Part shown: positions 43,683 to 52,405 of the stretch, in pieces
How the letters are laid out: each line of letters opens with the position of its first letter
Position numbering within the stretch: position 1 is the stretch's first letter
The notes under the pieces: model-generated
Told to the model about the DNA's origin: nothing
Databases searched by the model: none
The model's input: the letters and a program-made list of their open reading frames with translations, nothing else
Made by a program: the position numbers and the translations under genes
Source: a bacterium
GTDB taxonomy: Bacteria > Bacillota > Clostridia > Lachnospirales > Lachnospiraceae
DNA length: 64,000 nt
Assembly (NCBI GenBank): GCA_023664305.1
Contig: JAMPFT010000007.1
Location: forward strand, 62,001-126,000
Reading direction: 5' to 3'

Positions 43683-44372
43683 ATGAAAAGATTTGATAAA
43701 CACAAAACCGTGCAGTTGGTCTTGACAGTGGTCCTCGCTGTTATCAGTTTGTACATAATCCTGTCGGACGGCGAGCTATACCAGCTGGTGGGCCGGGATC
43801 CCCATATCAGGGCTCTTTGCATTCTGTTATGGCTTTCCTTTGTTTTATCCTTCCTGTTTATATTTGTAGACTTCAGTCTTTTCAGCAAATTTAAAAGAGA
43901 TTACAGGGAACTGGACTTTGCCGTATCTTCGGATCCGGTGTCGGGAATTGCCAACCGTTACAGCTGCGACATGCTGATTGAAAAATATGTGGATCAGCCG
44001 CTTCCCGACGGGATTGGCTGTATCATGTTTGATCTGACGAATCTTCGGGAAACAAACCGGCGGCAGGGGCACAAGGCGGGCGATATCCTGATTCAGGCCT
44101 TTTCCGGCATCCTGCAGTCCTCCGCAAAGGATCTGTGTTTTGTGGGACGCAACGGCGGAAATACTTTTCTTGCTCTTTTTGAATCCTGCAGCGATAAAAA
44201 AATGAACACCTTCCTAAAACGGATCGCGGACAAGGTGGAGCATTATAACAGTTCTTCTTCTTTTCCGATTCATTACCGTTACGGAGCCGCTTTCGACGAA
44301 GAATCCGATATCGAGACAATCACGGATTTGATCGCGCTTTCCAACAAGCGCATACACGAGGATGAAACGTAA
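43683..44372 (+). CDS. Membrane protein with degenerate GGDEF domain
   Basis: The 229-residue product has two N-terminal membrane helices (about residues 10-30 and 45-65) and a GGDEF-like domain with a typical start, DPVSGIANRYSCDMLIEKY. The signature loop reads GRNGGNTFLAL, that is GGNTF instead of GGDEF, so the metal/catalytic residues are lost and diguanylate cyclase activity is unlikely. A nucleotide-sensing or scaffold role is inferred. The ATG at 43683 follows AAGGATG. It is first in an operon with a sigma factor and its partner. Confidence 0.83.
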   Translation: MKRFDKHKTVQLVLTVVLAVISLYIILSDGELYQLVGRDPHIRALCILLWLSFVLSFLFIFVDFSLFSKFKRDYRELDFAVSSDPVSGIANRYSCDMLIEKYVDQPLPDGIGCIMFDLTNLRETNRRQGHKAGDILIQAFSGILQSSAKDLCFVGRNGGNTFLALFESCSDKKMNTFLKRIADKVEHYNSSSSFPIHYRYGAAFDEESDIETITDLIALSNKRIHEDET

Positions 44373-44395
44373 AATTATAACGGGAGAAAATACAA

Positions 44396-44773
44396 ATGCC
44401 TACGTTGGATTACAGCTATATTGCCGATCTGGTTGTCCGGGCACAGTCAGACGACAGCGATGCATTTGCAGAACTGTATGCTGCTACTTATCAAAGACAG
44501 TATCATTTTTCCTATCGCTACTTAAAGGATGAGTACCTCGCGCAGGATGCTCTGCAGGAGACCTACACCATCGCCCTTGAAAATCTTTCCAAATTAAAAG
44601 AGCCCAGCCTGGTGATCGCCTGGTTAAATCAGATTAACTTTCGCGTCTGCTATAATCTGAGTGTAAAGCAGAAAAACTTTTATCAGGAAATGACAGACTA
44701 CAACGCCTCGGCGGAAGAGCTTGTCTCCGCCGCGTCGCCCCACGACAGCGATCCGGAGGCCGCCGTCATATAG
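44396..44773 (+). CDS. ECF sigma factor, N-terminal part (region 2), ended by in-frame TAG
   Basis: The 125-residue frame contains sigma region 2 (DAFAELYAATYQRQYHFSYR, LKDEYLAQDALQETYTIALE) and the linker, then stops at TAG (44771-44773). The next codon GTG continues in the same frame with sigma region 4. Together they give 195 residues, the usual ECF size. The TAG probably replaces a CAG or similar codon by one base change. Options are a nonsense mutation, read-through, a split two-subunit sigma, or a sequencing error. It lies 23 bp after the GGDEF-like gene. Confidence 0.85.
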   Translation: MPTLDYSYIADLVVRAQSDDSDAFAELYAATYQRQYHFSYRYLKDEYLAQDALQETYTIALENLSKLKEPSLVIAWLNQINFRVCYNLSVKQKNFYQEMTDYNASAEELVSAASPHDSDPEAAVI

Positions 44774-44983
44774 GTGGATTCCAGAAAATATCTGATGAAC
44801 CAGATTTTAAAGCTGCCCTTTACGGAGTCTCAGGTGATTCTTCTGAAATACTATCGGCATATGAAGCAGGATGAAATTGCCCTGCTGATGGATATCAGCC
44901 GCAGCTCCGTCAAGCGGTATCTGTCGAGCGGGCTTAAGCGGTTGCAGCAAATACTTCAGAAAGGAGAGACGATCGGCATATGA
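44774..44983 (+). CDS. ECF sigma factor, C-terminal part (region 4), after in-frame TAG
   Basis: The 69-residue frame is sigma-70 region 4: LPFTESQVILLKYYRHMKQD, EIALLMDISRSSVKRYLSSG and LKRLQQ. It could start at GTG 44774, with GGAGG 14 bases upstream (longer than ideal), or at ATG 44795. The stop overlaps the ATG of the anti-sigma-like gene (ATGA). If translated alone, it would be a free region 4, comparable in concept to the two-part sigma SigO/RsoA. Otherwise it is the remnant of a broken gene. Confidence 0.75.
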   Translation: MDSRKYLMNQILKLPFTESQVILLKYYRHMKQDEIALLMDISRSSVKRYLSSGLKRLQQILQKGETIGI

Positions 44984-45696
44984 AACTGTTTAAAAAGGAT
45001 CCACCGCCGCAGCTTGATATCGAAACGGCAAGAGAAATTCTGCAGCATACCTTTGAAGTCACCCAAAACGAGCCGAACTCCGTCCCTCTGGAAGTATTGG
45101 CTTCTTACAGTAATTACCGCAAGGAACGCTTTTCCCTGCAAAAAACGGTATTGGTTCTCCTGACGGTCTTTTTCCTGCTGATTCCGCTTTTGTTTATCCC
45201 GCCTTCCTTCACGCTGTCTGTAAAGACAGACGAGAACGGGGTAAATCCTGTGTACCGGCTGGAGCTGGAGTCGTTTATGCTGGTGGATCAGCTGACCGTC
45301 CGGATCGGGGATCGCAATATCCCTGCGTATGAGGTGGATTCGCATGTTTATTCCATAGAACCTCCCGTGAACGGGCAGATGGTCATCACGGTCAAGCTGA
45401 TCAACCGACAGACCTACACAGAGTATATCGAAGTGACAAACGTAGACAAGGAAGCCCCCGTTATCGAGAGCTATGAGGTGATAGATCATCTGCTTCATCT
45501 CTTTGTGACGGACAGCGGCATCGGCGTGGATTTTGGCGGAATCGTCGCCCTCAATTCGGACGGGCAGGAGGTCGCTCCTCTAAAAATCGACGAGGCCTCC
45601 GGAGAAGTGATTTTTGAGCATCCCTCCCAGATTGTCAATATTACGTTTCCCGATAAGGCGGGCAACGTTCTGCAGGTTATGCTTGTGACGGAGTAG
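44980..45696 (+). CDS. Anti-sigma-factor-like single-pass membrane protein
   Basis: The 238-residue product has a cytoplasmic N-terminal part of about 50 residues, one membrane helix (TVLVLLTVFFLLIPLLFIPP) and an outer beta-rich domain with Ig-like repeats (YEVDSHVYSIEPPVNGQMVI, DKEAPVIESYEVIDHLL). It overlaps the sigma gene by 4 bp, the common arrangement of an ECF sigma and its membrane anti-sigma factor. Outer Ig-like domains could sense an envelope or surface signal. It ends with TAG. The assignment comes from context; no named anti-sigma motif was found. Confidence 0.78.
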   Translation: MKLFKKDPPPQLDIETAREILQHTFEVTQNEPNSVPLEVLASYSNYRKERFSLQKTVLVLLTVFFLLIPLLFIPPSFTLSVKTDENGVNPVYRLELESFMLVDQLTVRIGDRNIPAYEVDSHVYSIEPPVNGQMVITVKLINRQTYTEYIEVTNVDKEAPVIESYEVIDHLLHLFVTDSGIGVDFGGIVALNSDGQEVAPLKIDEASGEVIFEHPSQIVNITFPDKAGNVLQVMLVTE

Positions 45697-45708
45697 GGCA
45701 GACGGCGT

Positions 45709-45742
45709 GGAAAGCAGCGACTCGTTTGAGCCGCTGCCTTCC
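45709..45742 (+). terminator. Terminator of the sigma/anti-sigma operon
   Basis: GGAAAGCAGCGACTC pairs with GAGCCGCTGCCTTCC (G-U at two places) around GTTT. It lies 12 bp after the stop. The T-tract is weak. Confidence 0.65.
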
Positions 45743-45759
45743 TTCCCACATTTCTATTG

Positions 45760-46095
45760 TCATAAATATTTTTCTATTTCTGCTTTCAATTCAGGTAAAT
45801 CTTCATGAATGGTATCCCAGATAATATTCATATCTACGCCTGAGTATCCATGGACAATCCGATTCCTCATACCATAGAGCTGCTTCCACGGTATTGTCCT
45901 GATTTTGTTCTTCGCGTCATCGCTTATGGATGTTTTGGCAAGTTCTCCTATCTGCATAAGATTAAATACGCAAGCCTCTACCCTCATAGAATCTTTTTGA
46001 AATTCGTTAAGCTCTTTGCAGTCATTACAATAGCTCAATATCGAGACTACATGTTCATATATTTTTTGTAAAACCCTTCTGTCTTTATTATCCAT
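45760..46095 (-). CDS. HepT-like (DUF86) ribonuclease toxin
   Basis: The 111-residue helical product matches HepT: an N-terminal helix with DRRVLQKIYEHVVSILSYCN, then the RNase motif RNRIVHGYSGVDMNII (Rx4-6H type; here R..IVHGY). HepT proteins cleave RNA and are inhibited by their MNT partner, which adenylylates a tyrosine near the active site. Its start lies inside the 3' end of the MNT gene (8-bp overlap), giving the canonical MNT-HepT order. Confidence 0.92.
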   Translation of the reverse strand: MDNKDRRVLQKIYEHVVSILSYCNDCKELNEFQKDSMRVEACVFNLMQIGELAKTSISDDAKNKIRTIPWKQLYGMRNRIVHGYSGVDMNIIWDTIHEDLPELKAEIEKYL

Positions 46096-46387
46096 AAATC
46101 ACCTTCCCGCTTTGCCTGATTTCCTCGTCGATCTGTGAATTTGGTGCAATTTGCGACACGTCAATCAGATCAACATCTTTTCCCAAAGATGTCACAACAT
46201 CTTCAAGCAGTCCAAAAAAGGCAAGTCCTTTTAATCCGCTGTCAACCAAAATATCAACATCACTTTGCTCTCTTGCAGTACCTTTTGCATAAGAACCAAA
46301 AATGATTGCCGTTTTTACTTTGTAATCAGAAAAAATTGGATTTAATATCATCTGTATTTGCTGTACGGTGTATACTTTATTCTGCAT
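46088..46387 (-). CDS. MNT-type nucleotidyltransferase antitoxin (MntA)
   Basis: The 99-residue product has the minimal nucleotidyltransferase signature GSYAKGTAREQSDVDILVDS (GSx10DxD), with a third carboxylate expected in VDLIDVSQI. It belongs to the MntA family that AMPylates HepT. ATG 46387 follows GGAAGGAATTATT. Together with HepT it forms a toxin-antitoxin module that may act in phage defence. Confidence 0.92.
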   Translation of the reverse strand: MQNKVYTVQQIQMILNPIFSDYKVKTAIIFGSYAKGTAREQSDVDILVDSGLKGLAFFGLLEDVVTSLGKDVDLIDVSQIAPNSQIDEEIRQSGKVIYG

Positions 46388-46402
46388 AATAATTCCTTCC
46401 TG

Positions 46403-46993
46403 CTATCCAAAATATTTCTGCATAAGACTGTCAAACAAAAGCTGTGTGTTTGGCGAAATACAGGATATTGTTTTCAGATAAGCCCATCCCACGCGAAGCA
46501 GTATCTTCCCTTTTATCTGCCGGGTTCCCACCACGCCAAAGCTCCTGGAGTCCATGGACTGCGCCCGGTTATCCCCCATCACAAACAGCTGTCCCTCCTG
46601 CAGGGTGAGAGGATACCGCACCGCTCCTTCCTGCTCCAGGGTCTCCCCCACGGCATACGGTTCCTCCAGGGGCGTACCGTTCCGGTATACCTTTCCGTCC
46701 CTTATCTCAACCGTATCTCCGGCCACCGCGATGATGCGCTTTAGATAATATTCCCCCGAGGGGATTCTGACCGACACCACATCCCCCGGCTTGTACCCAA
46801 AGTTGATTCTCCGGTAGAAAACCAACTCGCCGTCGTACAGCGTCGGCTCCATGGAATCTCCCTTTACAAAGGAGATTCCCACCGCCAAACGGAGGATGAC
46901 AAATACGGCGATCAGCAGAATCAGTATTTTTTTTGCGCTTTTCAGCCAGCCGTATTTCAGTCCGTCCACTTTTCTGAAAGATTTTCTTTTCAT
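46403..46993 (-). CDS. lepB: Signal peptidase I
   Basis: The 196-residue product has an N-terminal membrane helix, the nucleophile serine in FVKGDSMEPTLYDGELVFY, the general-base lysine in YYLKRIIAVAGDTVEI, and the box FVMGDNRAQSMDSRSFGVV. It cleaves secretory signal peptides at the outer face of the membrane. It follows the GH3 gene by 40 bp. Symbol is given for the family; this organism probably has several copies. Confidence 0.95.
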   Translation of the reverse strand: MKRKSFRKVDGLKYGWLKSAKKILILLIAVFVILRLAVGISFVKGDSMEPTLYDGELVFYRRINFGYKPGDVVSVRIPSGEYYLKRIIAVAGDTVEIRDGKVYRNGTPLEEPYAVGETLEQEGAVRYPLTLQEGQLFVMGDNRAQSMDSRSFGVVGTRQIKGKILLRVGWAYLKTISCISPNTQLLFDSLMQKYFG

Positions 46994-47033
46994 AAATTGC
47001 CTATACCGCTCCCCGGTCACAAACGCCGGTCCG

Positions 47034-49994
47034 TTATTCTCCCGCGTTTTCCTTGCGCTTTTTGATTGCCTCGCGTATTCTCTCTTCCATGGATTCCTCC
47101 ATAACGATTTTCATGTCCTTCAGCTCCATGCCGCTCATCCCGAAGAACAGCTTCAGGAAGAAAGTATAATGGAACAGGGGCATCGGAAAATGTACCGTCT
47201 TTTTCTTCCACTCCTTCTCGGAACCGGCCAGCGTCACGGTCTCTATCAGCTGTTTGTCCTGAAATACCGAGAGCGGAAGCTGCGCCAGATCCGCGGTCTC
47301 TGCGGAAGCCCTGCAGAAAAATTCCAGCCGGAACGTACCTCTCTCCTTCACCGCCACCTGTACAGTTGTGGTCTTTCCCTTTGCGGTGTCGATCAGCGCC
47401 GTATCGACGGCGGCCTCATCCCTCATCTCCACCTTCAGAAGCGCTCCCACGGACAGGCTGTCCTGCTCCGCGCATTCCCTGAGCTCTCTGTCAAGCTCCG
47501 TCTCTGCTCCCACGCTTCTCTGATAAGCGGGGGACGCCAGCAGGAATCTGCAGATATTGGCCGCGCTGCGCTGAAACTCGCCTCTTGTGACAGTACCTTT
47601 CTGCAGCTCCGCCATCGAGTTATCCTCGTTGGAATTGCTCAGGGAATCTCCCGTCACCATATACAGGTCGTTCTGGCTGCGCACCATGGCTGCGGTGTTT
47701 TCGATGGAGGCGGGCTTTCCTTCGTCGTTTGCCTTCGCCCACCAGTCCGTCATGACAATCCCGCGATAGCCCCATTCTCCCCTGAGTATTGTCGTCAGCA
47801 GATCGTAATTTCCCGCGGTCCACAGTCCGTTTACGGGGCCGTAGGTAGACATGACTGACCTTGCCATGCCTTCCTTCACCGCAATCTCAAAGCCCTTGAG
47901 ATAGATTTCGCGGAGGGCTCTCTCGGAAACCGCCGCTTCCGCAAAGTTACGGCTGTGCTCTTGATTGTTGCAGGCAAAATGCTTTACCGTCCCCGTCACG
48001 CCGTACCGCTGCATCCCCAGAAGCTGGGCCGCCGCCATCCTTCCGGTGAGTACCGGATCCTCCGAAAAATATTCGAAATTCCGCCCGTTCAACGGGTTTC
48101 TGTGGATGTTCATGCCCGGCCCGAGAAGGGTATCCACCTGATTTTTCCGCAGCTCCATGCCCTCAAAACGGTAAAGCTCCTCCACCAGCTTCAGGTTAAA
48201 GGTACACGCCAGACATGTGCCGTTCGGCATGGCAAAGGCAACCGTCCCGCAGTCCATGCGGATACCGCTTGGACCGTCCGCGCAGCAGCCCGCCGGAATA
48301 CCGTACTTTTGCAGACTCTCCGTGACGCCGCCGAAAGCGCCCGCCGTTCCGGGCGTCACCTTGGGCGAACACATTCCCTCGCCGCGGATCATACAGCAAA
48401 GCTCCTCATCCGTCAGCTGTGCCAGAAAATCTCCCATGGAAGCCCGCCCGGCTTCCACGTCCGCCAGCCGATATCCTTTATCCCCCGTATAGGCGTACTC
48501 CTCCGGCAGTCTCTTAAGTCTTCTCTCTGCGGGATCCGTCGTCCGCAGCGGAACCTCCTGCCAGCCCTGCTCATAAACGCCGTCCGCTTTTCGCTCTGCG
48601 GGCCTCATCCGCTCGAACGGGGTCACGGGCGCCATGGCTTCCTCCAGCCTCTCCACCGCCGCCGTCGTGCCACAGGTTATACTGCCTGCGGCTTTCGCGT
48701 CCCGCACATTTTCTCCCACATAGAAAACGTACTCTCCCGCCTCCAGCACATAGCAGGACTTATACCCCGTAGCGCCGCTGTCGTCGTAAGACGCCAGCTC
48801 GTAAGCGGAAAAGTCAAGCAGCAACTCCTCGCTTTCCCCGGGAGAGAGCTCCCCCGTCTTGGCAAAGCCGCAGAGGACTCTCCCCGCTTTTCCCAGTACG
48901 CCCTGAGGCGCTTCACAGTATACCTGTACCACTTCTTTCCCGGCGCGGCTCCCCACATTTTTTACCTGTATTTTGACGGTGACGGCTTTCCCTGTGTTTT
49001 TACCGCTCACCGCTTCTTTTCCCGCCTCTCCCGTGTAGGCCCGGGTTTCCTCTTTACGGCCTGTGCCGTCGGTTCCTTTCCCGAAATCTCCCGTTTCGTC
49101 ACTCTTTTCAGCCGCCCCGGGAAGCTCTCCCTCTACCCCGGCGGAAATCTCGAACCGGGTATAGGAAAGACCGAATCCGAAGGGATACAAAACTTTTTCC
49201 GGCGCAAAGGTCGAAAAATAGCGGTATCCCACATAAATGTCCTCCGCATAAAAATTTCTGACAGTGTTGCCATAAAATTTTGCAGAGGGGTAATCCGCAA
49301 GGTCAAAGGCAATCGTATCGGATAATCTGCCCGAAGGATTCACGTCCCCGGACAGCACGTCCGCCACGCCGTTTCCTCCCTCCTGGCCTCCCTGCCAGAC
49401 GTAGAGCACCGCGGAAGGACAATACTTTTCCACCCACTTCATGTCGATGATATTTCCCACGTTTAAGAGCACTACCGTCCGCTCGAACGCGCGGCACACC
49501 GTCTTTAGCATCCGCTCCTCTGTCCCGGTCAGAAGATAGCTGCCCTCCTCCTTCAGGTTATCCTTATCTTCCCCGGCTGTCCGCCCGATTATGATGACAG
49601 CTGTGTCAGATTCCTTTCTGGCCTGTGCCGCCAGCTCTTCGGAGACCGGCATTTCCTCCTGAAACCACGGCTCCTGGGCCCAGCCCTTCCCGCCGTCAAA
49701 AGGATGAGTCTCCAGCCATTTCTCATAGACCCTCATCAACTCCCCGTTCAGCTCAAACCGCCCGTCAGCCTTTAACGCGTCCAGAATCCCCGTCACATAC
49801 GCCGTATTTACCAGCCCGCCGGAGCCTGTCCCACTCTTATAATAGCAAAACTGGCTTCTGCCAAACAGCGCGATTTTACTCCCGGCAGGAAGCGGAAGCA
49901 CGCCGTCCTCGTTTTTCAGCATCACAATTCCTTCCGCTGCCGCCTGCCTGGCCGCCGCCTTGTATTTTTCCGGATCAAATTGTTTTTCTTTCAT
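47034..49994 (-). CDS. GH3 glycosidase with permuted domains (second copy)
   Basis: The 986-residue product has the same order as the 29.5-32 kb enzyme: GH3 C-domain first (AEGIVMLKNEDGVLPLPAGS), a fibronectin III-like part with an acidic insert, then the GH3 barrel (NIHRNPLNGRNFEYFSEDPV, TVKHFACNNQEHS, and IVMTDWWAKAND with the nucleophile Asp). Its C-terminus extends by about 100 residues with a hydrophobic patch. No signal peptide is seen. Substrate is probably a beta-glucoside or xyloside; this cannot be decided here. Confidence 0.92.
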   Translation of the reverse strand: MKEKQFDPEKYKAAARQAAAEGIVMLKNEDGVLPLPAGSKIALFGRSQFCYYKSGTGSGGLVNTAYVTGILDALKADGRFELNGELMRVYEKWLETHPFDGGKGWAQEPWFQEEMPVSEELAAQARKESDTAVIIIGRTAGEDKDNLKEEGSYLLTGTEERMLKTVCRAFERTVVLLNVGNIIDMKWVEKYCPSAVLYVWQGGQEGGNGVADVLSGDVNPSGRLSDTIAFDLADYPSAKFYGNTVRNFYAEDIYVGYRYFSTFAPEKVLYPFGFGLSYTRFEISAGVEGELPGAAEKSDETGDFGKGTDGTGRKEETRAYTGEAGKEAVSGKNTGKAVTVKIQVKNVGSRAGKEVVQVYCEAPQGVLGKAGRVLCGFAKTGELSPGESEELLLDFSAYELASYDDSGATGYKSCYVLEAGEYVFYVGENVRDAKAAGSITCGTTAAVERLEEAMAPVTPFERMRPAERKADGVYEQGWQEVPLRTTDPAERRLKRLPEEYAYTGDKGYRLADVEAGRASMGDFLAQLTDEELCCMIRGEGMCSPKVTPGTAGAFGGVTESLQKYGIPAGCCADGPSGIRMDCGTVAFAMPNGTCLACTFNLKLVEELYRFEGMELRKNQVDTLLGPGMNIHRNPLNGRNFEYFSEDPVLTGRMAAAQLLGMQRYGVTGTVKHFACNNQEHSRNFAEAAVSERALREIYLKGFEIAVKEGMARSVMSTYGPVNGLWTAGNYDLLTTILRGEWGYRGIVMTDWWAKANDEGKPASIENTAAMVRSQNDLYMVTGDSLSNSNEDNSMAELQKGTVTRGEFQRSAANICRFLLASPAYQRSVGAETELDRELRECAEQDSLSVGALLKVEMRDEAAVDTALIDTAKGKTTTVQVAVKERGTFRLEFFCRASAETADLAQLPLSVFQDKQLIETVTLAGSEKEWKKKTVHFPMPLFHYTFFLKLFFGMSGMELKDMKIVMEESMEERIREAIKKRKENAGE

Positions 49995-50101
49995 GAGTTT
50001 TCCCTTTGCCCCTTCCTACTTTTTCCGTCAAACTCATTCTACCACAAATTTTTGTTTCGTCCACCGGAAATCGCTGCGACGGTATTATATTTGCTCTTTC
50101 C

Positions 50102-50782
50102 CTACTGCTGCCGTCTCAGCGCCCCCGCCAGGGCTCTCTTTGACATAGGCGCTTTATACACCGCCAGCGACAGCAGATACTGCAGAACCCCGCAGATCAG
50201 AATCGCGGCAAACCCTGCCGCCCCGACCAGCCCGAAGGTTCTCCAGCTCCCTGCGCCGATTCCGCTCAGCCAGTTTCTGCTCCGGTTCGCATAATATCCG
50301 AAGGTCAAAAAGAACATCGCCATAAACAAAGCGGAGGACACGAAGAAATATTTGTAGGCTGCCCCCATGTACAGCATAAGGCATCCTATGACCACCGCTG
50401 AAAACAAAATCTGCTCACAGACGCTTCCCATTGCATCGGGCCAAAGCGCCGCCGCAACCCCCTCCGTCAGCAAGAGCGCAGAATAGCCGCATATCATACA
50501 AAACACGCTCATCACCGCCGGAACGGAGGTCTGCAGCTTCTTTTTCATCGGGGAAGCCTGGATCACATCAGACATGCTGCAGGTGTAGAGCAGCTGTACC
50601 ATAAACATTGCCGTCAACGCCAGAAAATACCCTCCGGGAATCGTCCCGTCTTCCGTCATCGAGGCCTGCAGGAAGCACAGCGCAATTCCGATCAGGCTTA
50701 CGATGATTCCGCTGATCACCGTGCTTTTGTAGTTGAGCCCAAATTTTAAAATCCGAAATCCCAGTTTCAAATTACTTATCAT
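50102..50782 (-). CDS. ABC-2-type membrane subunit, downstream partner
   Basis: The 226-residue product has six hydrophobic segments (for example ISGIIVSLIGIALCFL, YFLALTAMFMVQLLY) and no obvious conserved motif. It overlaps the preceding membrane gene by 11 bp and belongs to the GntR-controlled ABC operon. It resembles small ABC-2 permeases of YtrC/YtrD type operons, recognised by context. Confidence 0.78.
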   Translation of the reverse strand: MISNLKLGFRILKFGLNYKSTVISGIIVSLIGIALCFLQASMTEDGTIPGGYFLALTAMFMVQLLYTCSMSDVIQASPMKKKLQTSVPAVMSVFCMICGYSALLLTEGVAAALWPDAMGSVCEQILFSAVVIGCLMLYMGAAYKYFFVSSALFMAMFFLTFGYYANRSRNWLSGIGAGSWRTFGLVGAAGFAAILICGVLQYLLSLAVYKAPMSKRALAGALRRQQ

Positions 50783-51416
50783 GATAGCCCTCCTTCACCT
50801 TCCGCATTGCCGTCTTTACCGCCAGCGCTCCGACGCCCGCTCCCAAAAGAGCCGCCGCCCCGCAAGAAACCCAGAGCGGGCAAACCTCGACCTCCGCAAG
50901 GGCAAAGCATACGATACCGATGATCGCGGCAACGTACCCTATCAGCATATTCATATTCAGTGTGCTCCAAAATCTGGCGATCAGCGTCCCGGCTACGGAA
51001 AGACAGCCGGTTTCCAAAATCGGCAGCGCCAGTCCGCCCAATACCCCAAGGGTTTCTCCTCCGAGCAGCAGACTTATCAAAAAACAGCTTCCGAAGATAG
51101 CGGCTGCCTCCAGAAAATGCCTTATGACATCCAGAATTAGCACGCTTTCCATCATCTGCATCCCTCTGGACGAGGTTTTCAGACAGTCCAGCTTTTCGGC
51201 ATTTTTCTCCTGAATCCCTCCTAAAAACCAGTGATCCGCCAGAATCTCCAGCAAAATCAGTGCAGTCATAACCGCGGGGACGCCGCTTCCCCCCATCTTT
51301 ATCAGGAAAAGCAGCTGGATTCCTGCCGCGGACAGCGGCACAGCCAGGTACATGACCAGCCGGTAACCCAGCGAGGTAAACGCCAGATAACTTTTTATTC
51401 TCATCTTCACACTCAT
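50772..51416 (-). CDS. ABC-2-type membrane subunit
   Basis: The 214-residue product has about six membrane segments (YRLVMYLAVPLSAAGIQLLF, FLEAAAIFGSCFLISLLL). It lies 22 bp after the ATPase gene and overlaps the next permease. It probably forms the pore with its neighbour. Confidence 0.78.
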   Translation of the reverse strand: MSVKMRIKSYLAFTSLGYRLVMYLAVPLSAAGIQLLFLIKMGGSGVPAVMTALILLEILADHWFLGGIQEKNAEKLDCLKTSSRGMQMMESVLILDVIRHFLEAAAIFGSCFLISLLLGGETLGVLGGLALPILETGCLSVAGTLIARFWSTLNMNMLIGYVAAIIGIVCFALAEVEVCPLWVSCGAAALLGAGVGALAVKTAMRKVKEGYHDK

Positions 51417-51438
51417 TTCATACCCCTTTATGCGCCAT

Positions 51439-52317
51439 TTAACGCAGGCTTGTGTTGGTCTTCATGACCGCCACGCAGATCTGCGACAACGTAGGCGTCT
51501 CCACGGAAATATCCATTCCCGCCAGCCGATTCATATTTTCGGCAAGACAGATCCCCTCGAACCCGTAGGAGCTTTTCGATATCGTGTACAGAATTTTCCC
51601 GGCTGCCTCCGCGTCCGCCGCCTCTCCCTTTACCGACACATACTTCTCCTTCAGATCCTCCACAAAGCCCTGCTCCACAATGTTCCCGTGCTCCAGGATG
51701 ATCGCGTAATCCGTCACATTTTCCATGTCGGAAATGTTATGAGTGGAGAAAAACACGGACCGTTCCCCGCCTCCCTGCTCCAGATACTCCCGCAGGATGT
51801 CGCAGAGTCTGTCCCGCATCAGGGGATCCAGAGGCGACGCAGGCTCATCCAGAATCAAAAGCTGCGTATCTCTCGCCAGAACCATGGCCAGCATCAGCTT
51901 GATCTTGTTTCCGTCGGACAGACTTTTCACATCCTTGACCGCCCCGGTGGGAATACTCAGCTCTTCGCAAATCTCCCGAAACTTCTCCCTGCTAAAGCCC
52001 TCATACAGGATTTCGCCGAGCTCCTCCACCTGCTTCACCGTCCATTGCGGCAAAAAGTAGTTCCCCGGCCCGGTATAGCCGATCCGCTCCTGCACTGCGC
52101 CGCTCATCTTTTCCTCTCCGTCAAAATAGCGGATTTCTCCTTTGTAGTCCAGACGGATCCCCGTCAAAAGATTCAGCAGGGTCGTCTTCCCCGCCCCGTT
52201 CTCTCCGATCAGCGCGGTGGCGTAGCCCTTCGGGATCTCCAGCCGCGGTACGGACAATTCAAATCCCTTAAATTTTTTCTGCAGATTTGATAGCTTGATT
52301 ACGCTGTTTGTTTCCAT
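51439..52317 (-). CDS. ABC transporter ATP-binding protein
   Basis: The 292-residue product has Walker A GENGAGKTTLLNLL, the signature region KSLSDGNKIKLMLAMVLARD, Walker B LLILDEPASPLDPL and an H-loop TH. This is the usual drug/peptide ABC-2 ATPase form. A GntR regulator gene lies 88 bp upstream and two small permeases lie downstream, an arrangement like the Bacillus Ytr system that responds to cell-wall antibiotics. The substrate is unknown. Confidence 0.93.
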   Translation of the reverse strand: METNSVIKLSNLQKKFKGFELSVPRLEIPKGYATALIGENGAGKTTLLNLLTGIRLDYKGEIRYFDGEEKMSGAVQERIGYTGPGNYFLPQWTVKQVEELGEILYEGFSREKFREICEELSIPTGAVKDVKSLSDGNKIKLMLAMVLARDTQLLILDEPASPLDPLMRDRLCDILREYLEQGGGERSVFFSTHNISDMENVTDYAIILEHGNIVEQGFVEDLKEKYVSVKGEAADAEAAGKILYTISKSSYGFEGICLAENMNRLAGMDISVETPTLSQICVAVMKTNTSLR

Positions 52318-52405
52318 GGTCCTCTCCTTTTTCGGTTAAGTCGTCGCCTGCGAAAACGGCGGTTCTCCGATGCCTGCAAAGGCGCAGACATGCTTCCCGC
52401 TCTTC

